Of a DNA stretch of 45,758 bases, positions 1-9,291 are shown one piece after another; position 1 is the first letter of the stretch, and each line of letters opens with the position of its first letter. Under the pieces are notes generated by a model. That model did not search any database. It saw only the letters and a program-made list of their open reading frames with translations, and was not told where the DNA came from. The DNA lies in contig CAJWTP010000008.1 of the NCBI GenBank assembly GCA_913047325.1, positions 1-45,758 of the forward strand. Direction: 5' to 3'. Origin of the DNA: an uncultured Gammaproteobacteria bacterium. Its GTDB lineage: Bacteria > Pseudomonadota > Gammaproteobacteria > PS1 > Pseudothioglobaceae. The position numbers were made by a program, and so were the translations under genes.

Positions 1-385
1 TGTTATGTTGGTATTGTTGGTTATCTTTATGATGACTACGCCAATTATTGAACAAGGCATGGAAGTTGATTTACCACAAGGTCCAGCCACTATGCTTGAC
101 TATTCCGATGGACCACAGCCAACCGTAATCACTATTGATAGCGAAAATAGATACTATATCAATTCATTGGCAGATGAGGGTATTCAAGAGATAGGTGATT
201 CTGAACCAGTTTCTATAAAAATTATAGTAAATCAAGTGGTTGGAAGAAAGAATGTCTATCCAGAAATGGCAGTAGTTTTAAAGGGCGATAAGTCCGCAGC
301 TTATGGAACACTTTTTAGGCTAATGTCAGAGTTAAAATTCCATGGTGTTGATAAAGTCAGTTTTTCCTCTGAAAACCCTAATTAA
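1..385 (+). CDS. tolR: TolR / ExbD family biopolymer transport protein (5' truncated by window edge)
   Basis: Open frame runs to the window edge (VMLVLLVIFMMTTPIIEQGMEVDLPQ...); TolR-like TM end and periplasmic domain; followed by a TolA-like gene. Confidence 0.85.
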   Translation, partial: VMLVLLVIFMMTTPIIEQGMEVDLPQGPATMLDYSDGPQPTVITIDSENRYYINSLADEGIQEIGDSEPVSIKIIVNQVVGRKNVYPEMAVVLKGDKSAAYGTLFRLMSELKFHGVDKVSFSSENPN

Positions 386-398
386 TTGAATTTTAATT

Positions 399-2045
399 AT
401 GAAATTTGTTACTAAGATATTAGATTTTCTTAGGGGTCTGATACCCAGTAATTCTGATAAAACCAATAATGAAAAAGACTCTTCAGAACTCCTTGAAGGA
501 AAAGAGGATAAAGATTCTGCGTTCAAAACTTTCGCACTTAAGTCTGCTAAATTTATCTTCAAATATCTAAAAAAGTTTGTAATTTATATCTTACGTCTTA
601 TTCTCGCAATAGCACAACCTATGATCAATATTGCAAAAAAACATCCAATTGCATTTTGGGCAGCGGTTATATTGCATCTTAGTTTATTAGTGGGTTTGTA
701 CAATGCGAATGTTGAACGCTGGGAAATTCTTCAACAAAAAACAAGTTCTTCTCAACCTGCACCAATTGAAACAGTAATGATTGAATATGAAATTATTGAA
801 GCAGAGGAAGAACGTTTAGAAGAACTTGAAAAACAAAAACAACAAAAAATAAAAGATGAAGAAAAGCGTTCAGAAAGCGCGAAAGAAAAACAAAAATTAG
901 CAGAACAAGAAACTTTATTGGCTAAGGCGCAAAGGGAGTTTGCAGAACTTACACGACAGTCTGAAGAAGCGAAAACCAAAGAGGCCACTAAACAGAAAGA
1001 ACTATCCGAGATAAAAGCCAAAGAAGCTGAGCAACAGGCCGAAGAGGCCACTAAACAGAAAGAAATATCCGAAGCAGAAGCCAAGGAAGCTGCTAAACAG
1101 AAAGAAATATCCGAGATAAAAGCCAAAGAAGCTGAACAACAAGCCAAGGAGGCAGCTAAACAAAAAGAATTGTTAGAGGCCGAAGCAGAAAAGCTTGAAG
1201 CTAAACTTCAAGAAACTATTAAGAAGAAGGAATCATTAGAAGAAATCGCAATACAAGCAGAGAATCAAGCGAAAGAAGCGACAAAACGAAAAAAGCTCGC
1301 AGAAACAAAATTAAGTGAAATAAACACTAAGGCTAAAGAAGCTGAAAATCTATCAATAAAAGCTACACAAGCCGCCGCAGAAGCCGCAGCTACACAAGCC
1401 GCCGCAGAAGCCGCAGCTGAACAAGCTGCCCTACAAAAAGATTTGTCGGAAGAAAAAGCAAGAGAAGCAAAAAATCTGGCTAAAGAAGCGGCTAAACAGA
1501 AAGAGTTAGCTGAAAAGAGTGCGCAAGAGGCTGAAGAAAAAGTAAAAGAGGCTACTATGCAAAAAGAACTAGCAGAGAAACAAGCTGACATCGCAAAACA
1601 ACTTACCGAAGAAGAGAAGCAGAAAAAAGACCAACTCGAAGCTGAAAGGGCGGCTCAAAAAGAAGCCTTTGAGCAAGAACAATACCAAAGGCTTCTTACG
1701 GAAGAGATACAAGCAGATCAAGACTTTGAAAGACAACTCAAAATTGAAGACCAGCTCAATACCTTAAAAAGTGCCTATGTAAACCATATCGCCGCAAGAG
1801 TAAGAAGTTATTGGAAGTATCAAGGTGCAGAAGATGATTGGGGTTGTGATGTCTATATTCAACAAAGTGTGGAGGGTGTTGTGGAAGCAGTAAACGTCCA
1901 GAACTGCACCCTTGATGATAGCGATAAGGCGCGCTCATTTAAGAACTCAATTGAAAGAGCAGTCTATAAAGCATCACCGTTACCTATAGCCCCTGACGAG
2001 AGTGTATTTGATAAAGAGATACTTTTCTTTTTTAGAGTTAACTAA
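399..2045 (+). CDS. tolA: TolA-like envelope protein with long Ala/Lys/Glu-rich coiled-coil domain
   Basis: TM segment PIAFWAAVILHLSLLVGLY, long AKEAxKQKEL-type repeats, C-terminal TolA domain-III-like region (VNHIAARVRSYWKYQ...); directly downstream of tolR. Confidence 0.85.
   Translation: MKFVTKILDFLRGLIPSNSDKTNNEKDSSELLEGKEDKDSAFKTFALKSAKFIFKYLKKFVIYILRLILAIAQPMINIAKKHPIAFWAAVILHLSLLVGLYNANVERWEILQQKTSSSQPAPIETVMIEYEIIEAEEERLEELEKQKQQKIKDEEKRSESAKEKQKLAEQETLLAKAQREFAELTRQSEEAKTKEATKQKELSEIKAKEAEQQAEEATKQKEISEAEAKEAAKQKEISEIKAKEAEQQAKEAAKQKELLEAEAEKLEAKLQETIKKKESLEEIAIQAENQAKEATKRKKLAETKLSEINTKAKEAENLSIKATQAAAEAAATQAAAEAAAEQAALQKDLSEEKAREAKNLAKEAAKQKELAEKSAQEAEEKVKEATMQKELAEKQADIAKQLTEEEKQKKDQLEAERAAQKEAFEQEQYQRLLTEEIQADQDFERQLKIEDQLNTLKSAYVNHIAARVRSYWKYQGAEDDWGCDVYIQQSVEGVVEAVNVQNCTLDDSDKARSFKNSIERAVYKASPLPIAPDESVFDKEILFFFRVN
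981..1170 (+). repeat. Imperfect direct repeats encoding the TolA coiled coil
   Basis: Recurrent 'aaacagaaagaa..atccgagataaaagccaaagaagctga(g/a)caaca(g/a)gcc' units at ~990 and ~1095 with a related unit between them. Confidence 0.75.
1362..1415 (+). repeat. Perfect 27-bp tandem duplication within tolA (2 copies)
   Basis: gctacacaagccgccgcagaagccgca occurs at 1362-1388 and 1389-1415, encoding ATQAAAEAA twice. Confidence 0.9.
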
Positions 2046-2136
2046 GATTCTCATTGGTAAATTTAGTTAGTTATTAAGTAAAATTATAATTTATCTATCT
2101 CATACTCAAATCAATCAATAAGCTAAAATAACAAGC

Positions 2137-4173
2137 ATGGAAACGCATGACTTTATACTTGAATTAGGTACTGAAGAACTTCCGCCTAAATTACTCCCTA
2201 AACTTTCAAATTCACTGAGGGATAACCTAGTGGAAGGACTTGAAAATCTAGGATTAGAAATGGGAGAAGTCGATTGTTTTGCCACGCCAAGACGTTTAGC
2301 GGTCTACATAAGTCAACTACAGGCTAAACAGCAAGAGCAGTTTATTGAAAAAAAAGGACCGGCCATAGGTTCTCCTGATAAGGCAGTAGAAGGTTTTGCC
2401 AATTCTTGTGGTGTAGATACAAATAATCTTGAAAAACAGCTTGTCGAAGGAAAAGAGTACTATTTTTATAAGACTAAAAAGAAGGGTAGAAGAACTTTAG
2501 ATCTATTACCTATGATTGTCAAATCAGCGATAAATAATATACCTATAACTAGAGCAATGCAATGGGGAGATTTTGATTACTCGTTTGTTAGACCAGTTCA
2601 TTGGTTGGTAATGATGTTAGATGACAAAATCGTTCCAGTAAAAATAATGGGTCTTTTGAGTGGAAATAAATCCAAGGGGTTAAGATTTTCAAATAACTCA
2701 ACTATCGAAATACCTAGTGCGGCAAAGTATCAAGCTACAATGCGAAAAAAAGCTAAAATCGAGGTTGATTTTGATTTGCGTAAAGAGTTAATTCGTCGAC
2801 AAGTGATTGCAATTGCAAGTGAGAAAAATGCAGAGGTTGTGATTGATGAGTCTTTACTAGAGGAAGTTTGTGCACTGGTTGAATATCCTCAAGCCTTTCT
2901 TGGTAATTTTGATAAGAGATATTTAGATGTTCCAGAGGAGGCACTTATTTCAGCAATGAAGTCTCATCAAAAATACTTCCATTTAGTTGACAAGAACAAA
3001 AAGTTATTGCCATTATTCATTTCTGTGGCCAATATTGAGTCAACCAATATTGCTGTTATAGTTGACGGAAACGAGCGCGTAATTCGTCCAAGGTTAGCAG
3101 ATTCGGAGTTTTTTTGGAACCAAGATAGAACAAAGAGATTAGACCAAAGACTTGTCGACCTGGAAAGTGTTTTGTTTATGAATACTCTCGGTTCGATGGC
3201 TGATAAGGCTAAGCGAATAGAAAAGCTAAGTAGTCATATAGCGAGTAAATTGAATCTAGATAGTGAAGTTTGTGCTCGTGCAGGTCTTCTTTCTAAATCT
3301 GACTTAATGACTGACATGGTAGGCGAGTTTGCCGACTTACAAGGAATTATGGGTGGACACTATGCGCTTCATGATGGTGAAGAAAAAAAAGTTGCTTTTG
3401 CTATTAGAGATCATTATCTACCAAGATTTTCAGGTGACAATCTTCCCTCTACAGAAGAAGGGTTAGTTATTGCTATTGCTGATAAGTTGGACTCAATTAC
3501 AGGCATCTATGGTATTGGTAATGGTCCGACCGGCTCAAAAGACCCTTATGCGCTAAGGAGACTTGCATTAGGTTTATTGCGCATATTAGTAGAAGGAAAA
3601 CAAGATTTAAATTTAATAGAATTGATTGATTCTTCTTTGAATCTACATTCCAAAGAAGTCAATAGAGATATGTCTAATGAAATCTATAAATTTATGATGG
3701 AACGCTTGAAAGCTTACTATAAAGAGAGTCAAGTTGATGGCAACGTCTTTGAAGCAGTATTAGCTGTTAGCCCTGAATCACCTCTGGACTTTCATCTAAG
3801 AATTGAAGCTCTAAATGAATTTATTCAGCATAGCGAATCGAGAAGCTTAATTGAAGCAAATAAGCGAATTGCAAATATTCTTAAAGATTACGATGGCAAA
3901 GAACTTAAACTTAATTCTAGTTTGCTTGAAGAAGAAGCAGAAAAAAAACTCTATTTGGCAACTCAAGTAATTACCAAACAGTTGAAAAAGGAAAAAGATT
4001 ATGGATTAATTATGTCTTCTCTTCTCGCTTTAAAAGAAGTGATTGATGATTTTTTTGACAATGTTATGGTGAATGTTGAAGATACCAAGTTAAGACAAGC
4101 TCGCCTAATGCTAATTGAGCGCGTCAGAAAATTATTTTTATCAGTTGCAGATGTTTCCTATCTATCTTCCTAG
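2137..4173 (+). CDS. glyS: Glycyl-tRNA synthetase beta subunit
   Basis: 678 aa, N-terminus DFILELGTEELPPK, characteristic of GlyS. Confidence 0.95.
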   Translation: METHDFILELGTEELPPKLLPKLSNSLRDNLVEGLENLGLEMGEVDCFATPRRLAVYISQLQAKQQEQFIEKKGPAIGSPDKAVEGFANSCGVDTNNLEKQLVEGKEYYFYKTKKKGRRTLDLLPMIVKSAINNIPITRAMQWGDFDYSFVRPVHWLVMMLDDKIVPVKIMGLLSGNKSKGLRFSNNSTIEIPSAAKYQATMRKKAKIEVDFDLRKELIRRQVIAIASEKNAEVVIDESLLEEVCALVEYPQAFLGNFDKRYLDVPEEALISAMKSHQKYFHLVDKNKKLLPLFISVANIESTNIAVIVDGNERVIRPRLADSEFFWNQDRTKRLDQRLVDLESVLFMNTLGSMADKAKRIEKLSSHIASKLNLDSEVCARAGLLSKSDLMTDMVGEFADLQGIMGGHYALHDGEEKKVAFAIRDHYLPRFSGDNLPSTEEGLVIAIADKLDSITGIYGIGNGPTGSKDPYALRRLALGLLRILVEGKQDLNLIELIDSSLNLHSKEVNRDMSNEIYKFMMERLKAYYKESQVDGNVFEAVLAVSPESPLDFHLRIEALNEFIQHSESRSLIEANKRIANILKDYDGKELKLNSSLLEEEAEKKLYLATQVITKQLKKEKDYGLIMSSLLALKEVIDDFFDNVMVNVEDTKLRQARLMLIERVRKLFLSVADVSYLSS

Positions 4174-4182
4174 AGAAAGACA

Positions 4183-4620
4183 ATGAAAGTATTAATACAA
4201 AGAGTATCTTCAGCTCATGTTGAAGTTGAAGGAAAAATTATTGGTGAAATTGACAAAGGGCTACTTGTATTTGTCGGTATTGAAAAAAGGGACGACCGAT
4301 TACTAGCGAACAAAATGGTTAACAAAATTCTTTCTTATAGGGTTTTTCCCGATACCAAAGGCAAGATGAACTTGAGTGTAAATGACATCAAAGGTGAGAT
4401 TTTGATAGTTTCCCAATTTACCCTTGCTGCAGATACAAATAACGGCACAAGGGCTGGATTTTCAACTGCTAAATCTCCTCAAGAAGCAGAAATTATTTAT
4501 AACCATATGATTGAAAAGTTTGAATTATCAAGCGCCAAAGTTGAAAAGGGCATTTTTGCTGCAAATATGAGAGTTGCTTTGGTCAACGATGGCCCTGTTA
4601 CATTTTTACTGAAATGTTAG
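4183..4620 (+). CDS. dtd: D-aminoacyl-tRNA deacylase
   Basis: MKVLIQRVSSAHVEVEGKIIGEI...; SQFTLAADT motif, 145 aa. Confidence 0.95.
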   Translation: MKVLIQRVSSAHVEVEGKIIGEIDKGLLVFVGIEKRDDRLLANKMVNKILSYRVFPDTKGKMNLSVNDIKGEILIVSQFTLAADTNNGTRAGFSTAKSPQEAEIIYNHMIEKFELSSAKVEKGIFAANMRVALVNDGPVTFLLKC

Positions 4621-4627
4621 ATTTAGA

Positions 4628-4969
4628 ATGAATGAAGATATTCAAATTTATGGAATAAGAAATTGTGACACTGTAAGAAGAGCAATTAAGTATTTAGACA
4701 TGAATGATATTAGATATGAGTTTATTGATTATAGAAAATATCCCATATCTCTAGAAAAGCTACAAAACATGGTTAGTTCAGTTGGTTGGGAGAGTCTTAT
4801 AAATAGACGCTCAACTACCTACCGTTCTTTATCTGAAGATCAGAAAAAGAGCATCAATTATGATTTAGTATTGGATTATCCTACACTGATAAAACGACCA
4901 GTTTTAATATCTGGAGATCAAATATTAGTGGGCTTTAGTGAAAAAAAATATGCAACAATCATTGGCTAG
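4628..4969 (+). CDS. ArsC/Spx-family reductase-like protein (YffB type)
   Basis: IYGIRNCDTVRRAIKYLD...DYRK...; 113 aa. Confidence 0.85.
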   Translation: MNEDIQIYGIRNCDTVRRAIKYLDMNDIRYEFIDYRKYPISLEKLQNMVSSVGWESLINRRSTTYRSLSEDQKKSINYDLVLDYPTLIKRPVLISGDQILVGFSEKKYATIIG

Positions 4970-5324
4970 AACTAGCTTCGATTTCTTTTCTTATTTTGTT
5001 CATATCAAGTTTTTTAGCCTTTTCTAAGAGATCCTCGAGATCTCTGCCCGAAAGAGCGCCTGCCTGAGAAAAGATACTGATCCCTTCACGAAAAACCATC
5101 AAAGTTGGAATTGACCTTATTCCAAAATGGGCGCCTAGTGCTTGCTCATTTTCAGTGTTAACTTTGGCGAAAGCGACTCCATCAACCTTGTTTGATGTTT
5201 CTTCAAATGTAGGCGCAAACTGTAAACATGGTCCGCACCATGGCGCCCAAAAATCTAAAATAACGATATCGTTATCAGAGATTATTTTATTAAAGTTTGA
5301 TTCGCTAAGTTCTATGATTGCCAT
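4959..5324 (-). CDS. trxA: Thioredoxin
   Basis: VILDFWAPWCGPCLQFAP...SIPTLMVFREG; WCGPC active site. Confidence 0.9.
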   Translation of the reverse strand: MAIIELSESNFNKIISDNDIVILDFWAPWCGPCLQFAPTFEETSNKVDGVAFAKVNTENEQALGAHFGIRSIPTLMVFREGISIFSQAGALSGRDLEDLLEKAKKLDMNKIRKEIEASSSQ

Positions 5325-5410
5325 GAAGGTATTCTTAAATAAAATAAAAATAATTATAACGAGATGGGTAATATATTAGTTCGTTTTTCTGCAGATGATA
5401 CAATGATATT

Positions 5411-5881
5411 ATGAATATACTTGGAATAGATCCAGGCTCTAGAATTACCGGTTTTGGACTTATATCTGTAAACAAACTCAATTTTACTTATATCAATAGT
5501 GGCTGTATTCGCACAAAAGGCGAATTAAATGAACGAGTAGTCACGATTTTTTTAGGTATTAAGGAGATTCTTGAGAACAATCTGATTGATATAGTGGTAA
5601 TTGAAAGAGCTTTTATGCGTCCAGATAGGCCTAATCCTGATGCAGCAATAAAGCTTGGCACTGCTAGAGGTGCAATTATTTCAGCGGTTGGAATTCAAGA
5701 AATACCAATCATTGACTATAGCCCAAATCAAATAAAAAAAACAGTTGTTGGCCAAGGTCACGCTAGCAAAGATCAGGTTTCATTTATGGTTCAGCATTTG
5801 TTAAAACTCAACAAGGCGCCACAAGCTGATGCTGCCGATGCACTAGCAGGGGCTATTTGCCATGCCTACCATTCTTTATAA
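5411..5881 (+). CDS. ruvC: Crossover junction endodeoxyribonuclease RuvC
   Basis: MNILGIDPGSRITGFGLI...; ADAADALAGAICHA. Confidence 0.95.
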   Translation: MNILGIDPGSRITGFGLISVNKLNFTYINSGCIRTKGELNERVVTIFLGIKEILENNLIDIVVIERAFMRPDRPNPDAAIKLGTARGAIISAVGIQEIPIIDYSPNQIKKTVVGQGHASKDQVSFMVQHLLKLNKAPQADAADALAGAICHAYHSL

Positions 5882-5901
5882 ATTTTATTAACTTAATTAA
5901 T

Positions 5902-7035
5902 TTACTTGCCGAAATATATCTTAACCTCGCCAAATCCAGGCAGCTTGCCAACAATATTGGACAATTGAGATTGTATCTCGTCCGCTTCAGTTTCTGCTAA
6001 GTAGTCGATTGACAAGAAAAAATCTACAAGGATTTTACCCTTAAGATAATGCAATTGAGTCCGATCTATATTGTATTTACAATTCTCTAATATTAAGCCT
6101 TGTTGAAGAATTATTAAGGCTTCTGCTCTTTCAGGGAGGTTTTTATAAGGTTTGTGTGATTCATCATCTTCTGGGTCAATATGAACAATAACATCGTCAA
6201 GTTCTTCTACGCATTCTTTTGCAACACGCTCAACGCTGACAGAAATAATATGGCCTTCACTAACTGACAAAAATGGACTCACCTGAACGTGGACGTCAGC
6301 GGATTTTTTGTGACCAATCTGCCTCGTTCTTAGAGAGTGAATGCGATTAACTCCTTTGATATTTGACAATTCAGAGAGTAGCTTTTCGGTATCTTCAGAG
6401 CCAATTGATGTGTCAACTAATTCTTTAGTTGCGCTAAAGCCTAGCTTCCAGCCTATATAAATAATCAACAAGCCAACTATAATTGCCGCTAAGCTATCAA
6501 GATAGTAGTAACCATTAATGGCTCCAATGATGCCTAACAAAACAACAACAGAAGAGAAGGCATCCGAGCGATGATGCCAAGCATTTGCTTTTAGCATTTG
6601 GGATTTAATTTTATTGGCAACAAAAATAGTGTACCAGTAAAGCACTTCTTTACTAATAATAGAGATAATTGCAATAGAGATAAGCCAACTACCATGACTG
6701 AGGGGTTCAGCGCTAAAAAATCTACCCATAGCGTCAAAAATAATCCCTGAGCCGACAATTGCAAGAAAAATACTTAACCCCAAAGTAGCAACGGTTTCAA
6801 AACGCTCATGTCCATAAGGATGCTCTTTATCAGGCGCTTCATTAGCATGTTTAGAAGCATACCAAACAACCCAATCTGAAAGTAGATCAGACAGAGAGTG
6901 TATACCGTCGGCAATCATGGCACCGGAATTACCTACGAAACCAACAATAACTTTAATGATAGACAATGCTAAATTAATAACACCGCCAATGACTGAAATT
7001 TTTTGACTTTCCTGTTTGCGTTTACTTGATTTCAA
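5902..7035 (-). CDS. Cation diffusion facilitator family transporter
   Basis: GAMIADGIHSLSDLLSDWVVW, WHHRSDAFSS motifs plus cytoplasmic domain. Confidence 0.92.
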   Translation of the reverse strand: MKSSKRKQESQKISVIGGVINLALSIIKVIVGFVGNSGAMIADGIHSLSDLLSDWVVWYASKHANEAPDKEHPYGHERFETVATLGLSIFLAIVGSGIIFDAMGRFFSAEPLSHGSWLISIAIISIISKEVLYWYTIFVANKIKSQMLKANAWHHRSDAFSSVVVLLGIIGAINGYYYLDSLAAIIVGLLIIYIGWKLGFSATKELVDTSIGSEDTEKLLSELSNIKGVNRIHSLRTRQIGHKKSADVHVQVSPFLSVSEGHIISVSVERVAKECVEELDDVIVHIDPEDDESHKPYKNLPERAEALIILQQGLILENCKYNIDRTQLHYLKGKILVDFFLSIDYLAETEADEIQSQLSNIVGKLPGFGEVKIYFGK

Positions 7036-7224
7036 TTTTTATTGATATATAAATAATTACTACCGTATTTTATGTTATCTATTTGAAGACATGTCTTATT
7101 TCCGTTAACAAGCATGATCCTATATAAATAAATTGTTATTAATTGGTGCTTGAAAAAATATATTGGATGAACCTATCAAAGAGGTTAGATTTGAGGATTA
7201 ATATAATTTTATATGAAGTAATAT

Positions 7225-9282
7225 TCACTCAATAACAATGTTATATCCTGGAAGGGCATCAAGTAATTGTTTTCCGTAAAATTTTGTTTTTAGTCGATTG
7301 TCGAAAATACTAATCTTGCCTGTATCAGTCTCAGACCTAATCAATCTACCACAAGCTTGAACAAGTCTTAATGAAGCGTCAGGCAAGGCAATTTCCATAA
7401 ATGGATTTCTGTATAAAGATTCAAGATATGATTGGGTGGTTTTTTCAATTGGCGAGGTTGGGACACTAAAGCGAAGTTTCGCAATCATTACATGATTTAG
7501 ATTATCTCCCTTAAGGTCAATGCCTTCGGCAAAACTGTCTAGGCCAAATATTACACTACCTTTTCCTTTTTCACGGGTTTCGATATGCTTTTCTAGAATA
7601 TGTTTTTTACTGTATTCTCCCTGCACTAGTAGCTTACAATTTAATGAAGGTTCAAGAAGGTCAGCAATCATTTGCATTTGATTGTTTGAAGCAAATAACA
7701 CCAAAGTTGCGGCTTCCTGATCAATACGTTTTTTTAGCTCACTGGCAAGTTCTTGAGTATGCTCATAGGCATCTTTAGGGCTCGATTTCATTTTGGCGAC
7801 AATAAAATCTACCGACTTGTAATTAAAAGGCGAAGGTAGTCGTAAGTATTTATTTTCTTTATTACTTAAGCCTAGTTGCTGATTAAACCTATCAAAACTA
7901 TTGAGTGAAGTTAAGGTCGCAGAAGTCAATACAATGCCTGCTGCATTTAGCCAAATAAGTTTATTCAAATATTCAGAGACATCAATTTTTGCTGAATTTA
8001 TATGAAAGTTAAACTTTTTGTTTGATAAATTTGATCTTTCTATCCATTGACTGACTGGTGGTTTTTCAGAGTTATATTTTTGAGTAAATGCACTTAATAC
8101 TTGAATAATGGAGAACAAGTTTTGTTCATTTAGTCCAATAATGTTATTTAAGTTATCGACTATGTTTTGTTCTATAGTGTGTCTTTTAATATAAGATTGC
8201 CAAGCATCTTTTTGATCACAAAAATCATCGAAAGCTGTGTTAATAAGTCTAAGCGCAATGTTTACCAGATTCAAAATATCACTTGAAACTCCAATAATAC
8301 TAAAAAGATGGATATCATCTTGATAGTCCATATCTAAGAAAGTTTCCGTTAGATTATTGATTGCGTTGCCAGTATTGTTATCGAAATTCTTAGATTTTTC
8401 TTGTTGAGTAATCTTTACTATTTGGTCAACTGTGCTTTGGGCTTGATGAATTGATGTTTTTATAAATTCAGTGCTAGTGCCGATTGAAAAATGGGACAAG
8501 GCTTTTGGGGAAAAATGATGCGCTTCATCGAATATAAAAAAACAATCCTCTACAGCGGGAAGTATTGAGTTACCACTAAAAATATCTGCCAAAACAAGGT
8601 CGTGATTGGCAATAATAACATCAGCCTGGGAAATCTTTTTTCGTGCTTTAAAGAAGGCGCAGTCATTGTAAAATTCACAATTCTTTGCATTACAGGTAAA
8701 ACGATTACAAGAGATTTTTTGCCATAAAGCTCCTTCGGGAGGGCTTTCTAGACTATCAATTTCTCCATTCCAGCGTGCTGTAGAATAGTCATCTGACATT
8801 TCATGCATTTTGTCGAGTTGACTTTGACTCGGTGGCGAGTCCCAAAGTAGAGAATCTTCAAACATAGATTGGGTACTTGAGGTTTCATCAGTAAGATTTA
8901 TTAAGTTACGAATACATACATAACGAGAACGACCTTTAGCTAAAGCGTATTTAAAATCAACAACCAAGTATTTTTTCGCCTCAATGATGTCTTTGTATAG
9001 AATTTGCTCTTGCAGTGCAACATTTGCACTAGCAATAATTAATTTTTTTTTATTTTTTAAAGCGATTGGCAAGGTGGCGATTAAATATGCTAGAGTTTTT
9101 CCTGTTCCAGTAGGAGCTTCAACGCAAATAATTGGATTGAAACCTGAATATTCTCCTGATAGTGTTTTAGCTATCTCGGCAATCATTACATTTTGAGAAG
9201 AGCGGTTATTGAAATCAGATAGTTCTTTCTTTGCCGCCTCAAATGAAGAGCGAATTTGATTTTTAAGTGCCGCATTCAGCAT
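7225..9282 (-). CDS. DinG/YoaA-type superfamily 2 helicase
   Basis: APTGTGKTLAYLIA, Cys-rich FeS region, IFDEAHHF, VQACGRLIRS motifs. Confidence 0.9.
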   Translation of the reverse strand: MLNAALKNQIRSSFEAAKKELSDFNNRSSQNVMIAEIAKTLSGEYSGFNPIICVEAPTGTGKTLAYLIATLPIALKNKKKLIIASANVALQEQILYKDIIEAKKYLVVDFKYALAKGRSRYVCIRNLINLTDETSSTQSMFEDSLLWDSPPSQSQLDKMHEMSDDYSTARWNGEIDSLESPPEGALWQKISCNRFTCNAKNCEFYNDCAFFKARKKISQADVIIANHDLVLADIFSGNSILPAVEDCFFIFDEAHHFSPKALSHFSIGTSTEFIKTSIHQAQSTVDQIVKITQQEKSKNFDNNTGNAINNLTETFLDMDYQDDIHLFSIIGVSSDILNLVNIALRLINTAFDDFCDQKDAWQSYIKRHTIEQNIVDNLNNIIGLNEQNLFSIIQVLSAFTQKYNSEKPPVSQWIERSNLSNKKFNFHINSAKIDVSEYLNKLIWLNAAGIVLTSATLTSLNSFDRFNQQLGLSNKENKYLRLPSPFNYKSVDFIVAKMKSSPKDAYEHTQELASELKKRIDQEAATLVLFASNNQMQMIADLLEPSLNCKLLVQGEYSKKHILEKHIETREKGKGSVIFGLDSFAEGIDLKGDNLNHVMIAKLRFSVPTSPIEKTTQSYLESLYRNPFMEIALPDASLRLVQACGRLIRSETDTGKISIFDNRLKTKFYGKQLLDALPGYNIVIE

Positions 9283-9291
9283 TTAATCAGC

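Noticed and set aside
752-1591. Long antisense ORFs (131 aa and 108 aa) opposite tolA, Ser/Ala/Cys rich
   Set aside because: Explained by antisense reading of the Ala/Lys/Glu repeat region, which lacks stop codons by composition; no start context or recognisable domain.
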